DNA of 64,000 nucleotides, taken from Echinostoma caproni. Lineage: Eukaryota; Platyhelminthes; Trematoda; Plagiorchiida; Echinostomatidae. Made by a program: the position numbers and the translations under genes. Below, piece by piece: positions 41,501 through 56,500 of the stretch. The number at the start of each line of letters is the position of its first letter. The stretch's first letter is position 1. Where the stretch lies: contig UZAN01039749.1 in the NCBI GenBank assembly GCA_900618425.1, positions 25,988-89,987 of the forward strand, written 5' to 3'. The notes under the pieces were generated by a model. It worked only from the letters and a program-made list of their open reading frames with translations. It had not been told where the DNA came from and did no database searches.

Positions 41501-44500
41501 CAGCAAGTTAACTACAAACGATACATAATGATATACATGTTGCTAATAGGAAGGCTTTTATTTCTCATTGCAAAGAGCAGCAATAAGACCATTAAGAACC
41601 GTGCCAAATGAGAGGCATTCTACCATTGCTTAGGTGATCGATAAAGTTATACATGAATGTGCTTTCTATTTAGAAAACTTGTGTTGCATGCTATATCCGA
41701 CCAGCATGAGAAAAGGCAACTCCTGTTGGTTCTTTTTATTATAAGTGATTCGTTTCACCGATCTATACGGGCAAGGAAACGACGATCTGACTAGCACCGA
41801 TGTAATGAGTGGGACAATAATTTGAACTAGTTCCCTAATATTTAAATTTAATGAATGATCATTGAAGTAGTTTTTTTAGATTTGTTTTACTAACGTAAGA
41901 ACAACGCATTCATTTATTCCAGAGGCATTACATGGTCAGTCTTTTACTTAAAAGGAATGATTTAAACGCGTTCATGGAATTGGACTATTCAAATGCGTCG
42001 TGGACATTTTTTGTATTGTGTCATTTTCGGGCCTTTTCAATTCATGACAAAAGTTACCATTTGTTAACCATTTGAAATCTCCGCCATAACAAAATGCTTT
42101 CACTAACTTCTGCTGATTGCTAGCGCTGATATATATCCAACTATCAACCATATGGATACTAGAACAATAAACAATAATTTAATGCATTTTAAAATTGTAA
42201 CGGGCATTTTCGTGTACTCAAACATAAAATAAATAACGCGCTTGCATACTGCACTTTTTTGAAGAAAATTTGCCGCGATTGGTGAAGTAGAATTCTTGCA
42301 CCCTAATGCTTACAACCAGAATTTCGCATCATTAACAAGCTGTCTGACAGATGAACAAATGTCTGATTGTTTTGTAGAAGCAGATCACGACCGTGAGTTT
42401 CGTAACACCCCATGTGATTGATGCCGATAGTTAATGAGTTTAGGACTTCAACTGACCGTTTTCAGATTTCTCATTCATTCATCGTCTTCAGTTCGTCCAG
42501 TCAACTGGACACTCAGAAGCACTATAGACTCGGATTTCACTCACAATAGACGTCGTCCGACAATTGCCCCACACCGCTACTCCCAATTAACTACGAGTTT
42601 AAGAAAATACTCTGTTGATTTTTGAGACTAGCGAACTGGCCCCAGATTATAATGACATATATTCACTGAAAACAACTCCACCCGATTAAATAATACAAAA
42701 AATCACTATTTTATACAAACCAATATAATAAACCTGACCTCTCCCAAAATGTTAATGCCATTACTGTCTAATATAAAGTATATACAGCCGTTTAGAATGT
42801 GATGCATAGGCAAACCTGTTTGAATTTCTATACTCTCTTGACGCTGTGCACAATCTTTGTTTTTAGGCAGAGTAGTGGAGGAGATGATTTGGTTATAAAG
42901 TGAAATCGTCGTGTACAGGGCACATGAGAGAAAATAAAAATTCAGAAAACACATTACAGGTGTTTAAACCTGATTGGGTTTCATAGCACTGTAAATCTAT
43001 ACACCCAGCTGAGAGAACTCGGTCCCCTCTATACGCACTGCTGAGGGGATCCGATCAGGTAGAAATAGCTGTCTAGTGCTTTCTCGCTCTCCAGCTCGTG
43101 TTCAATTTTTTGTGTACATGACCAAATTAACTTTGAGATGCGGATTACGTAGCAAGAAATAATCTGATTATCCGAATTCTTTCCCCTAAGGGTAACAATC
43201 AAGTCAAGTTGCTAAAGCTTACTGGTCCCATATTTGCATGAATTGGGACACAACATGACATAGCTTACAGCTTACGGTCAAAATGCGTTATTGTGCGCAG
43301 TGAGGTATACCTACTCAATACTACCTTATACTTTCTTCATTAATCAAAATGAAAGTTTGCGCTTGACCGACCCGCTGCACAAAATGCACGAAAAGGTGGA
43401 GGAGGACGATACTATGCATAGTACGCTTGTCACTTCTCAGTAGATAGTATTTTTACAATAACGATAGATGAAAAACATTATCATTATTTTATTCCTCTGA
43501 GTGTAAACTGTAAGTGAAGTAAATCATGATACTGAAAGCGTTATGTCAAACGAATCACTGCTTGTTTACTCGAAGGCTTAACTGTACTAATTTACCTAGT
43601 TCAAACAGATTCATAATGGGTGCCTTAGGTTGATAAAAGATTGAAACAAAATGTGTGAAAACCACAGTCAACTTGAGAAGGGGTGATGATGTTAAATAAG
43701 TGGGATCATTTGCCCTCCATGTATAATTCATAAATTCACTGTATTCGACAAAACCCGTAGTCGGCGCCCAGAAATATCAAGATATTCTGGTCTCGATTTC
43801 AAAATCTTATCTCAATCGGAGTTTTTTGATCAAATTCTTTCCGACACACTGAGTCAACTAGCTACAGAAAACTGATTGGTTATTTTCTTTTACTCACTTA
43901 CAAAATTACAAATCGATATCAACGAGAAGGCATCAGGCGGGGGATTCCCTGGCAGGTCCTTCATGGAATGCACTTTGTGTAACCAAGGCCTCATCAACCC
44001 TCAGAGAGCATAGGGCTTTTGAGGGAGACCTAGTTCATTCGATTGGCAAACAATATAACCCATTTGTTTCGCTAAAAAGCTGCTCGATGTAAACCTGCAA
44101 AATCATAACGCTCTACATTTTCGAATTTCTCTGTGAGTAAACAAAGAAGGCGAGAAGATGACGATTTCACTTCTTCATCTGAATCGTGAATCTCAATTAG
44201 TTTTCTATCCACCTAATTACTGTTTGCTTTAAGGTTACATTACCCGTGAGTTTGCTTCCTACTGATATTCATTACATTCCCTGATAAGATGCAGATCATA
44301 CGGGACACACCTCACAGTCATAGAAACCCACTGTTCAGTTACGATAACTGCCATTATGAATTATCTCACCAGTGTAGTGAGATAATACTCATACTGGGCT
44401 TCAATTTCTCAACCAATATCCGTGAACTTTCGTGAGTAGTGTGTTGGATGTGCTAAAAAGGAAGTAACTGGTCAATTTTCCAGGCATTCATAGCAGGGCA

Positions 44501-47500
44501 TCTTAGAACGAATTAAAGGATATACTACTGCAATAGTAGAAGACGCGCAGAGACAATTGAATTGTTTGGCTGTTGATTAAGAGACTTGCATGAAACCACG
44601 AATAAATTGTCGGAAATGTTATGCAATTTACTCCCTATCTCTGTCATCATTCGAACAGATCTCGGCATTTTGGTATTGGTTTTGTAGAATTTTATTTCCG
44701 ATTACCGAACCACATAAGGCATAGATGGATCTGTTTTGCATTATTCAGACCATGGAACCATGTGACTCAGCCGAGATTGGTGTTCAACTTGGAATCAGTT
44801 TCAACCTAAAAGCTAAAGATAGATCTGATGTTACAAACAACCATTTGTCAACGCATTCAACTAGCAAAATTGATAGAAGACAATTTGAAGAAGTTCTTTG
44901 AAGGAAACCTAAATTGCTTTCTGATTTACGATGCTCTCGATTTCTGCCAAGATTTTGCTAGCAATCATTGAGCGACGAAAACCACTGAGAACGTAAGTCA
45001 GGTCAGGTCGTTACACCATGAGTAAGCTACAACGAGGACTATGCCACGCATCCAAAAATAATGATGATGAATGGACGCATTTCTTGCCTCATCAACCCCC
45101 TCATCTATGATACACGGCAAATGTGATATTATACCTCAAACGGACAATATCTAAGAATTAACACAAAATGAATAATAATAATTAGTGACTAAACAGTTCG
45201 TTGTCAGCGAAAAGCTATGTAGCCAAATCTTGTGAAAGGATTGAAGGGAAAATCAGCTGGGCAGGATCAGGGTGACGGAAGACAGTTGTGATCCATCGAG
45301 CAACCGTACTGTGAAACAGTAATTTACTAAATGCTAGATCCTAATTTGGCATGTTTCCTCAAAAGAATAAACTCTTTTTTGGAGGAGTGCGAATCCAAGT
45401 TACTAATCGAATATACATATATGCGTCCGAATGTTTCCTGCCCTGGAGCATTATAAAAATAAACCCAGTCGTATTTGTCAACGGACTATAATCAGAGTTG
45501 TTTTCCCTAAAATGTATTCAAAATGTTTAGATCTGGAACAACACAGTAAGTAAAACGTAAACCTGTTTGATTCGATTATTGTATTTGAACAACCTTTCTT
45601 CAGATACTTTGTTACTGTTTTCACACTATCCGTAATTGATGCATTACTACAATGAAGGAACTTGAATCAACTGCTTATAAGGATTATGTTCTGATAAAAT
45701 CCGGTATTTTTTGATGAGCTAACAAATTTTCCCAATTTTAGAAATCCTTTACTGCTGAAATATTTGCATNNNTAGAATTATTGACATTTGGGCATTCTGG
45801 CTCCTCCACAGAACCGCCAAAATGTCGGGTTAGGGTCTGTTAAGAGTATGACTTCATAACTGGTATCATACGTTAACTTGATGTTTAAACAATCGTATTT
45901 TGCACCAAGGAATTTTTCAAACCCACTGAGATAGATCCAGGTCACTGGACGCATCATCAAACGACCGAGCAGCGCACAGCTTTAATTCAGGCTTTAGCAG
46001 ACCACATGGAACAAACAATAGTATCCGTTATGAACTACTACACTGCATAGATTTGAGACCATTTTAGTGCAAATTGCGTGCGGTCTTGGTATGAATCTGA
46101 TTTAGAGTGGGTTCAAAGGTGGTTATCTTGATAGACCTAGTGAAGAAATAATTTAGAAATGGGCTTTGTTAAACATCACTATCTGCCATAACCAGAGGTT
46201 TGCAGTTTACCTCTAACCGGCTCGTATTCAATAAAACAACGCTCAAACAATGAGAAAGCCGCTCAATGAAGCGGATTTGGAATCGAGCATTAATGTCGAG
46301 CTTGACGTAATGTTTCTGTCTAACCGTTAAGACCCTAAATACAAAGTCACCAGTTGTGTATTATGTTTTTAATTTCTATCGTCACCTTGTGGTTAGATCC
46401 TTGTTCAACTACTAATAAATGGTTTGTCTAGCACAATTTTACCTCACTTTTGACGAGCTGAGTTCTGAGTTCAACTATTTCAATCTAGGACCTCAAACGA
46501 GTGACTCTTAAAGGTATTTTGTTCAAACACAGAACGTTTGATTCATGTTACCATCGATTCACCTAAAAAGACTGCTAGCGTCATGACACCCGGAGGCCGA
46601 CAGATAAAAAAATCTTTCTGTTCATTTCGCTTAAAAATACACTCATGATTTAATTCATTTACAAGAATCAATGCATAACATCACAGGGATAATATTGTGT
46701 GAATACGGACAATTTCGTGAAACTGTCCTAACACGCCAAAATACGTTAGCACGGTTCATGGTATTCAGCTACACTGAACCAAAATGTGGCATCAGTTCTC
46801 GTCAAAATATTTCGTAACTCCAATCTCACTTTTAATCACATGTGTATTTTCACTTTTAGAACAAGAGCAATGTAAGTCTGTTAACTGCATGCAGTTGCAA
46901 CTATTGGTTTAAGAGTAACAAAACATTGAATTTTCTTCTGCTGTACTAAATGAAACTAATTATAAGCAACAAGCTAAACGAAAAGATTTTTTCTATGTTG
47001 TTCCATTTTACAGACGCCAACTACGAACGTAAGAGCAGATTTCAATAAAAAACCTTCTGCCTAGATTTCAGTCAATAAACTCATCGTACAACAATTGATA
47101 TGTCTGCACTCGTTTGACGGTAAGAAGATAAAGATATAAGCAGAAAAGCATATCATATAACACCCTATGCATCCAAACCTCCAGGGTGGTGATGTGTTTA
47201 GCAAGTGAAAGCTGCTCCGACGGATAAATCAGGATCAAAAAGATTCTGGTAGTGATCATACAATGCTCTCGGACGTTTTCCTAGGCAATCATCGGTTGGG
47301 TGGATTAGTCATTGTTTATTGGGTACTTTTGTGGGTGTTTCCGGCACCTTTCTGTTCGAATCAGACATATGGAAACCTTTCCGCAGAGATCCACATCTGC
47401 CTATTGTTCACTTATACAAAGCGTAGACGGCGTCCATGCGTGGGTTCGAATGTTCAATGTTCAATGTTCAATGTTCTTCAATTAGAGGCAGAGGGTAATT

Positions 47501-50500
47501 TCCCGTATGAGCCTCATCACCACAGACTCGAAGATCTCATTCATGATAGATCTGCATACCACATTGTTCGCAGGACGCTGTCGAGCTTCCTCTTGAACAT
47601 CTTATCATTGACCTCTTCCACCACGTCAGCTGGAAGGGAGTTCCAAAGGTTGGTTACCCTTCGCGATAGCCGGAACCGAAGAGGTAATCCTACGGACGAA
47701 AGCTTCAACAGCGTAAGTCCATGTCCACGAGTCCTGGTCTGCTCGCGCAGAGGGAAATACTCCATCAACTCTGGACCCATGTCACCGCGAAGAATGCGTC
47801 GCACACAGATGATATCACCCCGTACTCGGCGATAGGACTCCGGAAACAATCCAGTCGCATGCAATCGTTCGGTGTAGCAACACCCGCGTAACCCGGCAAT
47901 CATACGGGTGGCAGCTCGTTGGACTCTCTCCAGCTTCACCATTTCAGCAGTTGTATAGGGATATGCCGCGGCGCTCGCGAACTCCAAGCGAGGTCTGACG
48001 TGGGAGGTGTACAATGCCTTAAAACCGTCGTATGAGAGTTTGGAAAACGAACGACGAATGGCTCCAAGGATTTTCCAACTCAAGGCGCAAGCGTTGTCAG
48101 TCTGCTCCTTGGTTTTCAGCGACCTGGAAACCAGCACTCCGAGATCCCGTTCGCATGCGGACGCCAGTAAGGGAGTGTCCATAAGGTGGTACACTCTTGG
48201 ACTGGGCTGCCGGCCAATGGACATGTAATGACATTTTGTAGGATTGATGGGTAAATCCCACACTCGCGACCAGTGCATCAAAGAGTCCAGGTCTCTCTGC
48301 AGGGTGTTCACGTCACTCTCTGACTGGATGGGTCTCCAAATCTTCAGATCATCCGCGTACAACAGACATTCCGATTCCAGGCAGTCTGGCAGGTCGTTGA
48401 TGAAAAGCAGAAATAGTATTGCGGAACGCCACTAGAGACCGTTAACCATGGTGATCGTGCCCTTGACGCTTTCACCGAGAATAGTCTGTCCCTCAGAAAG
48501 TCATCTATCCATGAGAGCAGCGGGCCTTGGATTTCAAACGAGAGAGACGAGAGAAACGAATTGAAATTCGAACACTTCTACCAGTGTACTATTTAAACGT
48601 ATACATTACAGAAACTAAATTTATCTCAGTGGAAACCCTTTCATAAGCGTTTTACAATATATGGCATTGTATTTTAGTATCTATATTACGTTTGTAAACT
48701 GGTACATTTCATTATTAGATTTGATAATAACCTGATTGTAAAACACTTAGCGTTTCAAGTTCATTTGCGTTCATACAAAATACATTTCATTGTATATATT
48801 TATTTTAGGATACCAACAGCGTGAGTTTTTGAAAATACTTAACGGATATTATCGATCGCTGATAATACATCTCGATTGAATTTCCACGTGGGGCAAGATA
48901 TTCAATGAAACCAGAAGACACATAAGGGTTTTATTTACATTGTTAATCTTTAGCAATATCTAACTATGTTATGCTGATTAGATAGCACTTTTCAATTCTG
49001 AATTTAAATCTGCGAAACTTGATCAACTAAATACAGCCATGATTTAATTTTACTCCGATATTAGTGATCCATAATTCCTCATAGTGATGCAAAACCAACT
49101 GCTAGAATCCCATCTGGTTGCCTGCACATACGAGTTGAATTTATATTAGATTAACGGATTTGTTAGTTAATTTGTTTTAAATGTTTTCAAGACCTTTGAA
49201 GGTGACACGTCGACAGTTTGTCATGGCTAACGTCAGTTTAAGTTCAAAATCTTCGAGCTTAAACCACAGTTCTACACATTTGTCGGCATCTTCGGACGTA
49301 AGATGTAGAATATAAATGACAAGTGATTTATAACACAATGTACAATTCCTTCTAAAAGGAATGTACTTATTGGAATTGGACTAAACTGTTAGTCCTCAGA
49401 GTGATTATAAGCTGTCAGGCTATTTATTCTGCCTGCACATTTAGGAATTGCCGTTATGCCGGGACCACGTGTTGAGGTCAGTTTTCCCGTACGTGGTCGA
49501 AAACGCGTTACCCAAAACGTCACACAATGCTGTGCAACACATAAATACTATTTGAAGAGCAGTTATGGTCAATTCGTCCTATTAGTGGTCTCGTTATCTT
49601 CTCATACAAGAATCTGTAATCATGGCATGAGGTTGAAATTACCATAAACGTAATTTAGCGGACAACTTGTAATTCAGTCGTGATCTTCGCTTAAACCGTG
49701 TGCTTCCTTTCGGTTACAATGCATATTTTGTATAATATTCGATTTGATTTGCAGAAATGGAAAAACAGAGTACGTTCCAAGTTCAAATTGGATGGCAAAG
49801 TACAGATCTAATCAAAACTGAAGCAGCGGGTCCCTTTGAAAAGCTTGTTCATTCGTATAGAAAACATCATTTATACTGGAGTAAATGTTTTTACAAATCG
49901 TAATTAGCAAGCCTAAAGCATTAATATAGGTGATACATATAATGAAACTCAATTTACTCATGAAGAAAATATTTTACTGCATCACAATCGGCCAGTACTG
50001 TATGCCATAGATTACTATGCACCAATTTGTTTGAGGTCGGTATAAATCATTTGTTGCCCCTACACAGTAAACTTTACCTGATGGAGCGTTCGGGTGAAGG
50101 AGCACCAGCCTCAGTTCAACCCGATGAAGACAAATCACATAGCTGAGTAAGTATTGGTTGTGCTGATTCAAAGCTATTCGATTCCGATCGGCGTTGTCAC
50201 ACAAGGCGTATTTAGAACGTTTATTCCGTTTACTTTTCCAGAATCACGCTGAAAAATGGACTTTATTTTAAGAAACAAAAAGAAACCGTTATGGTAAAAA
50301 TTTATAGAGAAAACAAGCAACAAGCACATTGTCCCGATAGTTGCCAGTTATCATGAGAGCAACAAGAAGCATCATGATCACAGCAGGATGTACTGAACTG
50401 AACTTTTCGTGGTAATCTCATCAGCTGTGTACATATATTCAGATCACTTTTGGTTAAGAGAGTGACAGGTTAAGGGACAGGCAAACACACGGGGAAGATA

Positions 50501-53500
50501 AACCAATCAATACGAGAGACAAAGGTTATTATTATGAACTGGATTGGGTATAGAGGCAGGGAGCGGAATCACTGTAGGGTGTGGTGTGGTGAGGGAGGAG
50601 ATGAACAGTGACGCCTACCATGGCAGCGCGAGGGTAGCCACAACTTCGGCCTGTTTACATAAATCGGGCTTGTAACGTTGAATTGCAGCCGCTTCAGCGA
50701 ACCGTCTAGACGGCTACCTTCATGTCGGATCAACACAAGAAAGACATCCCTAGGTTTGTTACATTCTTTGCAATCCAGTATATATCTGGTTGGTGAACTG
50801 GACGGAAGCTTCGACCCATTGGAAGCCAAATTATTCGTTGCGTGCTCTGCTATCCTGGTTGATAATCGTCTCTCAGTTTTTCTGACGTAGTACTCGTACG
50901 TGTCTGTTCGACTGTCCCCAAACCTGTCACTCTCTTAACCAAACGTGATCTGAATGTATGTACACGGCTGGTGAGATTACCACGAAGTAGTTGAATTCAA
51001 TACATTTGCTGTCATGGTGCTTCGTCTTGATGTCATAAAATGTTAAAGGAAACAGGTTGCATGAGGTTACCAATTACATTTAGGACACAACGCTGGTTAT
51101 TTTTTCTTTGATTGTCAGTTAGCTAACATATCTATTCTCCGGGCAGAACCTTGAGTGAATGTAATAGTTGTAATATGCACCGATCAAGAAATACGAATGG
51201 AGTACAAAAAATCACGGACGCCCCGTAAGCACTGAATCACACTGGTACCAGCACGACGTAACCGAGACGAGTTTATTGGTGATGAAAGCCTATGCCAATT
51301 GCGTGCTAGTATTTGTGTCATTGTACAGCTTTTGTCGAGGCCGCACGGTTTCCGATTGGTTGGTACCATCGGCCTATGGTTTGTAGTCCGAAAGCTGTAA
51401 GGCGTAGGCGCTTTGCTGCTGTCACCTGGGAAACTTTATTCATCACAGTTGACAGGAAACTATAACGTGTCTCTCCGTGATTTGCGTCATCTCGTAGGCT
51501 AGGATCACCACATATTCTTCATTTATTCCATGTCACGTGTGAAGCCACAGCATCATACTCGATAAGTTCTCTGGGCCAGCTTTTCTTCGCCAGGGAATCA
51601 GATAACAAAGATATCCGTAGAGTTGAAACTTATGAACACTCGCGGAATCTCCGTACTCACCGGTAACCAGCCCATTTCTTTCATTCTAATCTGCACCGCT
51701 TAGATGCCCTTTGTTCTCTGTTAATAGAACACAGCTAAAATTACAATACTGGCCGACTGTGATGCACTAAAATATTTTCTTTATGATCAAATTTACTTTC
51801 ATTATATTCATCCCCTATGCAAATACTTGAGGCAATGACAATAATTTGCATCTAGTCTCTTTCGATCTACGTAGCTTCTAGTCTGCATGAGTGTCAACTA
51901 AACGTCCCTGACCTTGGTTGCCAAGATTAAAAAATCTCAACATGAAAATCGCAAACGTTATCAAGACCAGAACTCTTTAACTGGCCTTTTGCTGACGAAG
52001 ATGATCCGGGATTTGGGGTGAAGAATGAAGAATATCGCATTTTACTTCAAAACCGATATAAACACAGATAATTATACGTTGTTGTACACGACACCCAATG
52101 AAGAACCGAGTAAAATAAATATTCGAAATGGCGGTCAATATTAATCAAATTCACGTATGATAAAATGGCTATCGCAAACTAAACTGCATTTTCTGTTCCA
52201 TTAATCCTCAGTTGGGATAGGAAAAAAGGCCTTTTACTTTCTTTAATTATTTTGATTTCACTCTTTATGTCGTTGAAAAGAAATTGTGATAACATTTTGC
52301 AAGGGACGGAATAGGCGACTGCCGCATCTCAAAGCACTACCTTCTTGACTCGGTTTTTAGCGGGACAAAAACGCTATCCACAAGACTACCTGAATTACTT
52401 GAGAACTAACAGGTTCTGCCGTCCGTCGCCTAGTTCTAACCAAACATGACATCTTCTCATGTAAACAAACTCCTCCCTTTTCTACGCCCAAGTTATCACT
52501 GATGCATCTGCATTATAATCCTGATAAGGGGGGAGTTTCTTCAGCGTATTTTGATGAACAGTACAACGTAACTAAATATAATGAGAAAACCGTTGGGCAC
52601 GGTGTTGCTCCTTTAAATCGAGAATACTTTCCAGTGCATCCTACAGAATATTATGAGATAACATAATTTTTATTTGCTCCGATTAAATGAAGTGGTTGTT
52701 TTTTTGCCAACAGTTCAGTATGTGAATTTAGTCAAAATGTGAGATTAGGTTTGTTTATCACATACTCAACGACAGGGCTTGACCACACAATTTTAAGTAA
52801 TCGTAGAGCATAATGCGCTTGTTCATTTGACTTGAATTTGGTTTCGTCTTTGGTGAGCCTGATGACTGTCGCTCTTCAGGACTTGAGTTTTATCTCCGCG
52901 AAAGAACATTCCTCTGAGTATGGTGAACACGATAATGTATTTTGCGTATGTATTCCGCAGACCTCTGGATACGGACATCGTACCAAATAAATCATGGTAC
53001 AGTAATATTTTAAAAATATTGACCATGATTTACTCCAGGCCACCATGCGCCTACGTTGTTCATACCAAAGCAGGTGAAATGTTTTAAGGAGTTTACAGCC
53101 GGAGCATTCGGTTAGCCAAAGCCTGACCCGCGAGGCAGCGGGGCGGTGTGCAAATCCAATTCATTGAGGGCCGATGTGCAGTGCATCGTATCATACGTCC
53201 TTTAGACAGGGTCAAACACTCAAGGTGCCCCATACACCTCTATATCCAATCGAGCCGTTGACCACTATCACGACCAGGAGAGTGTATGTGTGGTATTTAG
53301 TCAACTCACCTAAGTTAACTGGCAGTGATTCACCAACCCAGTTATGGCCCTGGATATTGACCTTTTGTCCTTTCACTTTGTTAGGAAAACACAGATAGAA
53401 GAATAGAGTAACTAGGGCTTCCTCAGCAGAAGCCATCAAAGACGCTTGATTGTTTGAGAGCATTTTGAGGTGGAAGGGAATGTGACCAGCCGCAACCCGA

Positions 53501-56500
53501 GACACTTACCCCCAGTCATACTGAGATAAACACCGAGATGGTCTTAGTTTAACTCATTTCAGTAAATCAAGGCTTCAGAATTATCTTTTCAACAGGCCTT
53601 CATTGGGTTTTCTAACTAGATTCTCTCACACTTTTAACTGTCTCTTTTCCAGAGGAAGAATATCGTGAGTTTGCTCTCAAATTATTTTTTGTTTTTAGAG
53701 GGAATCATTTTGGTGATTTATCAGCCCTTGGATCAGAGTATTGTAAATCAATGACTGCTTGCAACTTAACTGGGGTGGTAGCGCCGGCATTCTAGTAGTT
53801 TTTTCACCAACAACTAGTTATGTTAATTATGGATTTTGAACTTAAATTGTAACAAAATCCATTTTTATTCCTAACAAATGACGTTTGCTAAAACATCCGT
53901 TATGGTAACTTGTATTTTTCTCCTAATTGATCTATTTGTAGATAAGACTGTTGATAGTAAGTGACCCCTTGATATTCTGAAACCATGAGTAGCCTGGCTT
54001 TGGTCAGCTGATCAATATCATTTACGTCGTAGCAAACAAATGAAGTTCTAATTTGGAATACAGGATGCATATCGGTGGAATAGCTTAACACACGGATACA
54101 AATACCGTGTAATTCTGCTCCTGTTGACCGGTAAAATTTTCAAGAAAGACTCCTCATCACTAAACAGTGATTCACATCCGGTCTACAACTTGGAGCGTGA
54201 ATTGTCATATTGAAATTCAAATGTGTTACCCAACAGTTATACGAATTATAGCTAGCACCATGAGCAAGTAGTCATCTTCGAATGATGTTATACTGTTTTA
54301 CATGCAAGTATATATACCCCCGGGGTAGGTGCGTGATGTTCTTTTATGCACTTCACACTTTTCGAGTGGTTGCCCTATCTACGGGTATGCTACCAAACGC
54401 GATGGAAATGGCGAGCAAAGTTTCATAAACAATACAACTAAAGTTGTCCATTCTTCTAAGTTAAACTGAAATTGTCAGTGTCTTTTCATTCTTTTCAAAG
54501 GAAAATCATCCAAGTTGACTGCGACGTGAAATTTAACAAAGTGCTTGCTTGATAACCGATTTAGACGAATGCAGATGTAAAGTTAGGGTTAAAAGGTGTC
54601 CCTTAAGGGGGAATACATCAGATCATAGTGAGGCCAAATTTTCACTAGGTGAGATTGGCATTCATCGATGGAACAGCCGGCATAAACTCAATGATGTGGA
54701 TTCAAATCATGAAAGAATGAAATTCCACAAAACAATACAGATCAATCTAATAGAGAATCTCATAGAATAAAGTGTGATATTTCACAGTGTTATGTGCTTG
54801 TGAAACAGTTCTGTATCCCTCATAGGTACCCGTAGTCATGATATTGGGGCTGAGTCTGGGAATGCGATTTGAACTGTTGATCGATAGAAGGTTTCCCGTA
54901 CGTTTCCAGGTACCTAGATAAATAGCTTATACAAAGTTGCCACCTCTCTGAAATGATGATATAACTAATGTTGAATCATGCTAGCAACAATTCACTGACA
55001 ATAGAGGATACACAGTTGAAAACAAATGGATTTAAGATACAAATCGAGAACAAAATTTAGCAAACTGCAGGGACTGGTCTTGAAGTACATTTGCTGACGT
55101 ACAACAGATGACAGTGTGTGGTTAACTAGGTTCCTTTGGATCTGTAACATATCACAACAGACTAACTCACATCAGAGGAGAACGATATTTTCCGTCGCAT
55201 GAAATCCACGCATGCTTTCTATTACCTTGGATAATCCTCGTCCGCTTCAATGGGCATGTGTTTCCAGTCGTTTTTCATGGACTGCTTGTTCTGATTTGGT
55301 CAAAATAATGGTGAACAGGGAAGTAGAGAACACCCAAAATGTTACCTACCACGGTCTGAAACTGGGTTTACTCAACTAATTGGGTAGCTCAGATTACTGC
55401 ACCACTGTCTGATCTTGTCCCTCTACGAATAATCACATTCCTTACAGAATACGTCGAAGGTAAGTTCTTGTGTACCTTAAATACGACATGTCACACTATC
55501 ATTCTACGGACACCATTTGGATCTTTGCGATCATATTCGTGAACGGTGTTGAATTGGTGAATTGCAAACATAAAACTTTATTTGGTTTAAACTGAGAAAA
55601 TATGCCCCATCATGGCACAGATGAAATCGCTTTGGACAGTGCTGCGCAATTAAACAACTTCAGCGTGAAATTCCGCGGTATCATTAGACGCATCACTCAG
55701 TGACATGATAGTGCCAGGTACTTCATCAAAATGGTAAGTGCAAAGTATGCGCACTGATGACGGCCAATTGCTTCCCAAGTAGTTTCCGAAAAGATTTCGT
55801 GTTTTATCAGTTTTAAAACACGCGGGTAATCAAGGCGGTAGAACGTTTATAGATTGGACGAGTAGGAATGAAACACATTTGGAACAAACTAGCCCAGAAT
55901 GAGGTACCTGGATTTTGTTAACATATAATCATTTAGAAATATCAGTAAGCTAGATTCTACCTATCTTTATGGTGACCAATTGGCTTGCTTCGTGAAAGTA
56001 GGAAATAAAAAACCTTCTTGATCACTAAGGCTGACGGATCACCATTTTTCATCGCTGGTCAAAGTTTGAATCGTACGGATACTTTACCCAGACAGTAAAG
56101 TTGTCCAAGAAGAGCGTACCAGCTGTTACGGAGAAGCACTTTAAATAACTATTTAGTTTCCAAAACTGTTCATGGTAAATTCAATCTCGTTTTAGCTAGT
56201 CTGTGCAGCCATCAAAATATCGCTTCGATAAGCTACTTCATTCAGTTGTATTTTCGAATGTGATTATCCGTTAGACACTTTACTCGCACGTGACATGCCA
56301 GATGAATTTGGTGATAAAATTATCTCCCAAGAACTTGTAATAAGTAGCCTTCGTAAATACACAAAGTGCATCCGTCGGAGGATCTCCAGTTCGGGAAACC
56401 TCATATGAGTATTATTACAATATACTGGGTTTTTTTAATCGTCATGCACGACTCGGGGAATCCACCTCTGTTATTCATTCCTTTGCACAAACATGAGTCC

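Noticed and set aside
44098..44138. GTGAGT at 44133
   Set aside because: No AG in the preceding 35 nt.
44973..44998. GTAAGT at 44993
   Set aside because: No AG at 12 or 15 nt upstream and no pyrimidine tract.
47263..47835. 190-codon plus-strand frame
   Set aside because: Shadow of the minus-strand RT fragment; its first part is the tRNA-like sequence and heptamer array.
50125..50152. GTAAGT at 50147
   Set aside because: Possible segments are 4 or 17 nt; neither fits.
50226..50270. Good acceptor cttttccag at about 50241
   Set aside because: No donor follows at 12, 15 or any near multiple of three.
55718..55739. GTAAGT at 55734 following gtgccag
   Set aside because: Enclosed segment is 16 nt, so not symmetric.
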